The translations under genes and the position numbers were made by a program. Positions 57,360 through 64,000 of a stretch of 64,000 nt of DNA are shown here, piece after piece. The DNA is from Meghimatium bilineatum (lineage: Eukaryota > Mollusca > Gastropoda > Stylommatophora > Philomycidae). The first letter of the stretch is position 1; each line of letters begins with the position of its first letter. Under the pieces are notes generated by a model. The model saw nothing but the letters and a program-made list of their open reading frames with translations. It was not told the DNA's origin and searched no databases. The DNA lies in contig CM067311.1 of NCBI GenBank assembly GCA_034231615.1, positions 22,696,173 through 22,760,172 on the forward strand. Reading direction: 5' to 3'.

Positions 57360-58560
57360 GAGGGATACATTTTAAAATCATTATATATATCCCTCCCAAA
57401 AAAGGCTACCTTCAGATTTGCTCAAACTACAGAACTATAGTCCTTATAAGTTCAGCTAGTAAAATAATGATAAACATAATAATGCAAAGAATCAAACACA
57501 AATTAGAGACGGAGATAACCAAAACATATGCCGGCTTCAGATCGAACAGAGGAACGAGATATCACATTCTTGAGACTTACCATAGAATTCTCAACTGACC
57601 TGTTCATGTGCTTCATATATTACTAAAAAGCGTTCAATTGCGTACAACACAGGAAACCATGAGAGATAATGAACAGCATGGGTTCCCAAGACATCTGATT
57701 CATCTAATAGAAGAACTTTACCAAGATCAAAAGGCTACAGTGAAGTTAGAGGGTGATCTCACAGAGTGGTTTGAGGTACAGAGTGGAGTAAATCAGGGAT
57801 GCACACTTTCGCCATACCTGCTCAACATCTACGCAGAAAATCTAACGAGGAATGTGAGAGAAGACATACACAACGCTGACTACCACGCTTTAAACATCGG
57901 TTGCTTCGAAATCCCAGAACTTCGCTAAGCAGACGATACTGTGTTTCTTTCAAATGATATAAAGGAGCAAACATCAACGGTGCAGGAGCCTGCATGGCAG
58001 AAATACGGAAGAGATTGGCAATGGAATAATGTAAAATAATACAGTTTAAAAACATATGGAAAAGCAAAATATAGTAACGAAACTGCTAATGATACGAACT
58101 TTTATTTTTCCGGTTGCATCATACGGCTGTGAAACATGGACCCTAAGTAAACCAGCGGCATAGAAGATCAACGCCTTTGAGATGAAATGATACAGAAAGA
58201 TACTTGAAATGTATCATGGAAATGCTATCATGGAAGGAAAAACAAGAGAAGCTCAGATATTATAAAACAGCATTGAAGATTCCAGAGTGTTACTAAACAC
58301 ATTAGCAAAAAAGAAAATACACCAGTTTGGTCATATGAAGTGACACAACTAATGGAAAGACAAATAATGGAAGGCAGAGTACCTGGGAAGAAGAGAAAGG
58401 ACAGACCAAGAAGACGACGGACTGACGACATTAAAGATAACACGAATACATCGTTGAAAAATGCAAGACACATCACCCAAGACAAAAAGGGGTTCAGAGA
58501 GTTTATTGGGAAGACGTTCTGGAGAGAATATGCGACATGACACAGAGAGAAAGGAAGTAA
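57360..58560 (+). pseudogene. LINE (family F): reverse transcriptase to C-terminus
   Basis: The RT starts with PIPKKGYLQICSNYRTIVLI and TYAGFRSNRGTRYHI. A 106-codon frame (57,608-57,928) gives HGFPRHLIHLIEELYQDQKA and SGVNQGCTLSPYLLNIYAE, and the catalytic box survives as RXADDTVFL near 57,928. A large part of the thumb is missing, then CETWTLSKPAA and the tail MERQIMEGRVPGKKRKDRPR with FIGKTFWREYAT at the end. Its 3' end matches 27,985-28,040. Confidence 0.78.
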
Positions 58561-58659
58561 ATAGATATTAGGAGAAACGAGTGTTCAATTAACAAGTGTT
58601 AAATCAGATCAAATCACATCAACAATATAAGATAAAAGGCCATCTTCTTTTTCTTTTTT

Positions 58660-58870
58660 TTTGCCACTTCAGGAAGGTCATAGTCACAACAGGCAAAGTT
58701 GAAGGCAACATAGACAGAGGGCGACAACGTGAGAAAATATTAGATAGTTTGATAACCTGGAACGGCTAGGAAACAACAACGACTTTGATACATAATACTG
58801 TGGACAGAGAGCTGTGGAGAGCCATGACCGCCTACGCCACCGGCATGACACCTGATGATGACGAAATCAG
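58660..58870 (+). pseudogene. LINE (family C) 3' coding end
   Basis: Reads VIVTTGKVEGNIDRGRQREK, ILDSLITWNG and LWRAMTAYATGMTPDDDE. This matches the end of family C, as at 49,170-49,360, with the same GATGATGA finish. Confidence 0.72.
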
Positions 58871-59241
58871 ATCAGGAGAATACTAATTGGAAGGATGATA
58901 ACTAAAACGCACAGACACTCCAAATAGCGTGTGTGTGTGTGTGTGTGTGTGTGGAAGGTCACACGAGGGCAAACAGAGCAGTGGGGTTACAAATAATCAA
59001 GGTAAACAATTCAGATTCTCCTTTTAATTTCTGTTTCACATCTGCCATTATTTGTGATTATGTGGCCAAGATATTGAAAATGTTTCATATTTGGTTACAT
59101 TTCGCATCTGTTCTGTGACTGTACTCATAATTCTGTTAATGTTAATAATCCAATGAATATTTGATTTAATGATTATGTTTTGTGTTATTAAAGAAATAGA
59201 TTTGTCAACACACACTATTAAAAAACAAATTTAAAAAGTAA
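58871..59241. other. Spacer with a (GT)n run; tRNA terminator
   Basis: A GT microsatellite lies at 58,929-58,952. AAAAA at 59,233-59,237 is the complement of a T5 Pol III terminator just downstream of the tRNA on the minus strand. Confidence 0.7.
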
Positions 59242-59314
59242 CGCCCAACGTGGGGCTCGAACCCACGACCCTGAGATTAAGAGTCTCATGCTCTACCGAC
59301 TGAGCTAGCCGGGC
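59242..59314 (-). tRNA. tRNA-Lys (anticodon CTT)
   Basis: 73 bases on the minus strand form a full cloverleaf. The acceptor stem is GCCCGGC / GTTGGGC, with GCCCGGCTAGCTCAGTCGGT covering the A box. The anticodon arm is GAGAC-TCTTAAT-CTC around CTT, and GGGTTCGAGCCCC is the T arm with the B box. The discriminator is G. It matches the animal tRNA-Lys(CTT) sequence I know except in the anticodon stem, where the pairing is kept. No CCA is encoded, as expected for a nuclear gene. A T5 run follows. It looks functional. Confidence 0.97.
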
Positions 59315-59488
59315 TTATCTAAAGAACATTATTGTAATAATATATAGATAATAAAATAATGTTATATGTATTACAAAATAATAGTAGTTATTTAAATTAT
59401 ATTTCCCGTTTTAATATAAGTGTTTGTCACAAGATACACAAATATAAGAAACTGTTAAAATAATATGTTTTTAACCTACTAGAAAATG

Positions 59489-59588
59489 CCGGAAGTAACT
59501 GCCGTGATCCACTAAAAAGTTCAAGGTTGTCTGTACCTCCAGTCAAGCATTACAGATTACACTTTATTGTACCTGTCTGATACTTCCG
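59489..59588 (+). promoter_or_regulatory. Candidate promoter with two ETS (GABP/NRF-2) sites
   Basis: CCGGAAGTAA at 59,489-59,498 and ACTTCCG (inverse site) at 59,582-59,588 lie 150 and 61 bases upstream of the ATG at 59,649. Paired ETS sites close to the start are typical of TATA-less promoters of nuclear genes for mitochondrial proteins. Confidence 0.45.
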
Positions 59589-59648
59589 TGGACTGTAGAC
59601 TGTAGTTGTCTTATTACATCTAAGACTAGAGATTCTGACTTCTTAGTC

Positions 59649-59707
59649 ATGGCGCTTTGTATCACATCTTCAACAAGAAAGGCTATTTCGAGCATTGCTG
59701 CCAAAAT
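59649..59707 (+). CDS. Candidate first coding exon, mitochondrial-targeted protein
   Basis: The ATG opens a peptide MALCITSSTRKAISSIAAK, then a donor-like GTTAGT at 59,708. The peptide has no acidic residues, is rich in Ser, Ala and Thr with basic residues, and could form an amphipathic helix, as mitochondrial presequences do. Together with the ETS-type promoter it suggests the first exon of a nuclear gene for a mitochondrial protein. The exon would end in phase 2. No downstream exon is recognised before the window ends, so the gene would continue beyond 64 kb or lie in sequence I cannot read. The protein is not identified. Confidence 0.4.
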
Positions 59708-59709
59708 GT

Positions 59710-60229
59710 TAGTACGATTTAGATCTAGACCTATATTATTAAATTAAAATTATTCCCAATGAATGTTGTAAATCACTGACTGGACTAACTGATGTCTAAT
59801 CATTGATGAGACTAATCATTAGTAATGATTAGTTAGTCTAACTCTAATGACTAATCTAAACTTAAGTTAACAATTATTACTGTACTAGTAACTACTACTA
59901 ACTTCCCAAAACAAGAAAGCAACTCAAACAGTGTGAAACAGTACCAGTAATAAGAGAAGAACCTGATAAGGAATTACAAAATAACGCAATCAACGAATTT
60001 GATTTGCTGATGATCACAATGATTCATCATGCCTTCTCTTCTAGCCTCTATGCATGCTTATCATTCTATCTTTGATTCGTAGTATCTATGAAGCAGAAGA
60101 GGAACAGCAGTTACAGTTAGTAGTATTACTAGTGCACTCACGACAACATGCACCATGTTGCATGTATTATGTATAACACTAATAGGCCTAATAGTTATAA
60201 TGTTATATTATAATAACATGACACCATGT
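59710..60229. other. Unassigned, possibly intron
   Basis: AT-rich, with repeated ACTAATGATTAGT-like text near 59,790-59,860 but no array. If the exon at 59,649 is real this is its first intron. Confidence 0.4.
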
Positions 60230-60910
60230 GTTGCAGGGGCCAGAAAGGGGAGCAAAGAATAGCAACACTATTTACCTTCCATGCATGGGTGAAAGTAAAG
60301 AATAGTTCTCTGCTGTGCTATAAATAGCACAATGTTGACAATTTTACCTATCCAACGTCATGGATTCCTGTGTAACACCAATCAAAATAATGGCTGCCGT
60401 GACGTAACATCCGACAATCACTTGAGCTCAAATCTAGACACAGACGAATTTATGCATAATCTGTTTGTTTTCCAATTTACGCATTTTTTACAATTTCCTA
60501 TTATTTGTGGTGAGCGATCAGTATTTCTGCCTGCTACACACGGAGCGAGGTGCACGCACACATTAGAAATATTATTTCGAATCCTAACCTTACTCAAGTA
60601 CTTACCGTAACCTTGCCAAATCACACAACAAAGGTCAGGTAACACCTCAACACTAGAACAAAGGTCACAGCGAACTATAATTTACTTCAGCCCATGCATG
60701 TCGTAAGAGGCGACTAAGGAGGTTATGGGATGGAGTTGGCTATACCATATAGGGTCAGGGACCCAAAGCCATACTGAAGTTGGATGTGTCAGGCAGAAAG
60801 ATGCAGATATCGCAGCAATGCTGTAAACCATGACACAATGCATTCCGTTCTCTGGGCTACATCCTGCTAATCTGCAGGAGTTTGAGAAGAATGAAGAAGA
60901 AGAATAATAG
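60230..60910 (+). mobile_element. SINE-L copy carrying a MITE
   Basis: The outer parts 60,230-60,287 and 60,701-60,910 form one SINE of about 270 bp. They include GCCAGAAAGGGGAGCAAAGA, AATAGCAACACT, the core TCGTAAGAGGCGACTAA, CAGATATCGCAGCAATGCTG, and a 3' part shared with the short SINE ending in GAAGAAGAAGAA. The uninterrupted copy at 43,467-43,700 shows the two parts belong together. Confidence 0.75.
60288..60692. mobile_element. hAT-like MITE, copy 1 (405 bp)
   Basis: Terminal inverted repeats GGTGAAAGTAAAGAATAG and, on the complement of the right end, GGCTGAAGTAAATTATAG. The 8-bp target duplication CATGCATG lies at 60,280-60,287 and 60,693-60,700. Next to the left end is the palindrome TGCTATAAATAGCA. 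No coding capacity. Confidence 0.82.
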
Positions 60911-61045
60911 GTGCAAATAAATACGCAGAAAACAGAAGTAATGAAAATCAGCACGTCACCAAATCCAGTGAACATAACAATAAACTACAAAACTAAAGTG
61001 AAGCAAACTTCTGAATTGAAATACCTGGGCAGTTTATAATAGTAT

Positions 61046-61371
61046 CAATATCAATCAATAAACCCATAACCCTTCAGGGTCGTAGGGGTACCACATTGGA
61101 TGCTTCAGCACACAGAGTCCTCCAGCGAATTCTATCCTCAGCGATGCGGATGAGTGTGGAAATATCTAGCCCTGTCCATTCCTTGATGTTGTCTGTCCGT
61201 GTCTTTTATTTGTCCTCCTCTGCTTCTTCCACCCTCGACAGTTCCCTGCAGTATTGTTTTTGACAAGGAATCGTGCCTGCATACATGTCCGAACCATGCT
61301 AGTTTAGGACAGCTGGAGAGGAGATGGGCACCACTAGCTAAACCTTTTGCCCACTGAAATACTACAATGGA
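61046..61371 (-). mobile_element. 5'-truncated LINE D insertion
   Basis: Minus-strand 3' end of family D: TDNIKEWTGLDISTLI, AEDRIRWRTLC, EASNVVPLRP, then a stop. Flanked by TATAATAGTAT at 61,035-61,045 and 61,372-61,382, an exact 11-bp target duplication within the family B LINE. Confidence 0.85.
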
Positions 61372-61512
61372 TATAATAGTATATTCACAGGCAACTGAAA
61401 ATTAGAGATTCAGACTAGATGCCAGAAAGCAAACATAGTAACATACCAGCTATCACCATTGCTTCTAAACCCAAAGATTAGGAAGTCAAGAGATAGATGA
61501 TAAACAGTATTT

Positions 61513-62231
61513 GGTAAAAGTAAAGATTAAGTCTTCACTGTGCTATAAATAGCACAATGTTTACATTTTTAACTAGCTCACGTCATAGAATTCCCTGGAA
61601 CATCAATACACTGTAGAGTTGAGAAACTGTAACAATGTGGATAAAACCAAACACTCACCTTATTCAGCAATCTCTGCGGGATACACTTTTTTAAATTCCA
61701 GAAACGAACTCCATGAATATTTTATAATTCCCGCTATTTTATATACTACTATTTTACCATAATTCTAAATTCTGAACACTGATTCTAAACACTAACTCTA
61801 ATGCAATCGTTTTCAACTAATAATATATCATTCAACCTCACACGCTTTCTTCTTCATATATGAATTTATAATGAAATACGGTAACATCTAAACACGCGCC
61901 ATAACAGAGCTGTTCTTTTCTAATGTATACCACTGCGCATGTCCTGGTATATCTGTCCCAGGCAAATCTTCCTGCTATTGTGTATAATAATAATTTACCT
62001 TAATTCTAAATACTAGAAACTGACTCTAATCCGTAACCCTACCCTTAACCCTAATTCTAATGCAATAGTTTTCAATAAATATTACTTAATTTTAAATACT
62101 AATTATATTCCAAACTCAACCATACAAAATTGAACAACAATAGCGCAGTGCATAGCAATCAAATACAAAGGTTAGGAAACACCTTGAAACTAGAATAAAG
62201 GTCACAGTGAAGACTTATACTTTACTTGCGC
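61513..62231. mobile_element. hAT-like MITE, copy 2 (719 bp)
   Basis: Ends GGTAAAAGTAAAGATTAAG and, complement of the right end, GCGCAAGTAAAGTATAAG, both followed by TCTTCACTGTG. The 8-bp target duplication CAGTATTT lies at 61,505-61,512 and 62,232-62,239. The interior has two related blocks around CTCTAATGCAATCG and TTCTAATGCAATAG, and a short CCCTAACCC-like stretch. No coding capacity. Confidence 0.85.
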
Positions 62232-62369
62232 CAGTATTTTTATACCAACACTCTGCTATCAATGCCAGACATTATCACTGACAGCAGTCCAGCAGAGAAA
62301 ACTTACAAGTGAAATGAAATGCCTGGAGAAAAGCAGCAAGAAGAGAGTGACCAAACATAACAAAATCAG

Positions 62370-62700
62370 CGACCAAAATGCAGTATAGGTCTCTGTTGTG
62401 ATCTTTGACACGCCTTTGTTCTACGTTCGAGGTATTATCTAACTGTTGCAGTGTTAGATAAGTTGCATAAAGTTATATATTTTGGGAGGGCGGGGGTTTA
62501 GAAGGATTAGAATTAGTTTATAGATGTTTGGGGGAGGGGGAGAAGGATTAGAATTCGTCTTTAGAATTAATAAGTAATTCTCTAAGAATTCTCGTATAAG
62601 GCGTGAATCGATATGATTGGTTGTTCAAGGGAAATCCGTGACATTAATGTAAACAGTGTGCTATTTATAGCTCAAAGGAGACATATGCTGCATTTTCACC
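62370..62700. mobile_element. hAT-like MITE, copy 3 (331 bp), reverse orientation
   Basis: The complement of the right end reads GGTGAAAATGCAGCATATG and then GCTATAAATAGCACAC, as in the left ends of copies 1 and 2. The left end is CGACCAAAATGCAGTATAGG. The flanks AAATCAG at 62,363-62,369 and 62,701-62,707 form a 7-bp duplication (8 with one mismatch). Confidence 0.7.
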
Positions 62701-62990
62701 AAATCAGAAAAGAATCGGTATAAGTCCATGCCCAGAATACATCAAGAAATAAATGGTTTGGACATTTTATGAGAATAAACCATACCCAACTACCAACAAG
62801 AACATATAATATAAGAAGATCTGGATGCAAGGCCAGAGGAAGACCTACAACAAGATGGATAGATAACATCTAGACAACACTGAACAAATACGGATTCAAC
62901 ACAGCCAAGGTGACACCTGGTCTTGGGTAGACAACTTAAGCTCCCAGTCACCACCCCTACGCTTAACAGAAAGTGTAAGGTAACATGCTA

Positions 62991-63840
62991 GAGGGCAGCG
63001 TAGTGTACGTGAGCCGATTCAGTGGCAGCAGAGCTACAATGGTCCAACTGATGTAAGTACTGTTCATGCTCGAGAACACACTGAAGCCCACATGTCCCAT
63101 CACAATTGACCGCATTTAAAGTAGGAGTCATGACTCAGGTATTGGATATGCCAACTTGAACATGCACTCTCCTAGGTATGGAAGAAAGCTTTGAATACAT
63201 CTCCCCATTGCACCGTCTGCCCAGGGTTAAGTTCCCCTCTCCTAAGATATTTTTTTTGTCCATGGATTTATTATCCTTCCTCTGTGATCTAGTTCTTATG
63301 CTCTAAGGTACCACTCACTCATGGATGGTGATTTAGGATTGTATTCCTCTCTGTTCCATTATCCATGTTGCCCCCTAACCCTACCCAACCACTAACCTCT
63401 ATCTCTGCCCACAGGCATGTCCCTGGCATGGTGTCAGTAATGTCATGCCAGTAACAATAGCTTATAGTGGTGCACAATTGCTAGATGCTGCCCATATCTG
63501 CACACATAGGGTATTTCAGTGGAGATACCAGCGCAAATTGATATCCCACCCCGTCCTGGTAAGTAGCAACACCGGTTTGGTAAACAATTGCTTATTCGTT
63601 CAGAAAAATGTAGACTTACATCACAGCGTGTTCTGCATCTGCTCTTTGATAGCCACCACGAAAAGACAGCTGATTTCCGCCTATATTGTTTGAAAGTTTT
63701 GACATGTCTTTGCAATGCTTGCAGCAAACTATTGATAACCTGCAAGAAGTCTACAGGATTTCTGTCAACTCTGCAATGAGACAACCTACATCCACTGCAA
63801 AAATCTCTCAGGCTCTTTTCTCTAAGCAATCAAATTTAGG
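62991..63840. other. Unassigned spacer
   Basis: No supported gene. The 128-codon frame at 63,443-63,829 (minus) overlaps open frames on the other strand and has no motif I know. Confidence 0.45.
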
Positions 63841-64000
63841 GGTCATCTAATGCAAGTTTGTGTAGTTTGGATATGTAATGAGACACCATAAACTATCAAA
63901 GATTATCCTGCAGGGAGAATTCTGGATGGAAGGAAAAGAGATGCATCAATAAAATCTGGTCTTGAGATCATCAAGATATGATCAGAGCATGATTTTTCCA
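63841..64000 (+). pseudogene. LINE C-terminal fragment (family D-like), cut by the window edge
   Basis: Text resembling GHVMRH..LSKIILQGE followed by FWMEGKE (63,850-63,940) fits the tail of family D-type LINEs. Frame changes are present. Confidence 0.5.

Larger units (their letters stand above)
60911..62990 (+). pseudogene. LINE (family B) relic, split by three insertions
   Basis: Pieces in order: NTQKTEVMKIST and LKYLGSL (60,915-61,045); ANIVTYQ-type text SNIPAITIASKPKD in a shifted frame to MINSIF (61,372-61,512); PTLCYQCQTL and EMKCLEK to VTKHNKI (62,232-62,369); then NKWFGHFMRI and RGRPTTRWIDNI (62,701-62,880). Between them sit a family D LINE end, MITE copy 2 and MITE copy 3. Comparison with 2,080-2,640 shows that the pieces are consecutive. 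Confidence 0.75.

Noticed and set aside
62026-62055. Telomere-like CCCTAACCC text
   Set aside because: Only a few degenerate units inside MITE copy 2; an AT-rich internal repeat explains it.
63443-63829. 128-codon minus-strand frame
   Set aside because: Other frames are open on the opposite strand, and there is no motif or composition that supports coding.

Overview
This is invertebrate nuclear DNA with almost no host genes. It is AT-rich and dominated by decayed non-LTR retrotransposons (LINEs), with SINE-like retroposons, small DNA transposons and several minisatellites. The absence of compact bacterial-style genes, the intron-like layout of the few candidate exons and the dispersed repeats exclude a prokaryote. 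A SINE core containing GTCGTAAGAGGCGAC, which I recall from gastropod repeats, and the mix of LINE families point loosely to a lophotrochozoan, perhaps a mollusc. That placement is inference.

Layout. 1-9 kb: LINE fragments, including an I-type LINE with RNase H whose 5' part is inverted as twin priming leaves it (3.2-5.95 kb), and a LINE relic whose reading frame is invaded by a 33-bp minisatellite. 9-14.4 kb: a Tc1-like transposase scrap, a tRNA-like SINE, a Penelope-like reverse transcriptase between inverted repeats, and a 2-kb insertion of unknown class. 15.2-17.2 kb: a broken MULE-type transposase between two oppositely oriented arrays of the same AT-rich minisatellite. 17.8-25 kb: one candidate exon, a 30-bp minisatellite and a nearly full-length RTE-type LINE on the minus strand. 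25.2-26.6 kb: a small foldback repeat with a nested SINE, then a Tc1-like fragment.

28.16-40.55 kb is one very large inverted repeat. Two arms of about 6 kb face each other across a short single-copy centre. The arms carry mirrored remnants of a zinc-finger protein. Each arm also holds its own insertion of the same 1.2-kb retroposon, at different places and with different target duplications. This is the most unusual structure in the window.

41-58.9 kb: more LINEs, a hAT-like MITE in poly-C, a 40-bp minisatellite with higher-order structure, and a young I-type LINE (51,767-55,825) with exact 12-bp target duplications inserted into an older RTE-type LINE.

59.2-59.7 kb: the only firm host genes. 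These are a tRNA-Lys(CTT) on the minus strand and a promoter plus first exon that looks like a nuclear gene for a mitochondrial protein on the plus strand. 60.2-64 kb: a nested mosaic with three copies of one hAT-like MITE family inserted into a SINE and a LINE, each readable from 7-8 bp target duplications.

Similarities and identities were judged by eye from the sequence and from memory of the families. Nothing was searched or computed.
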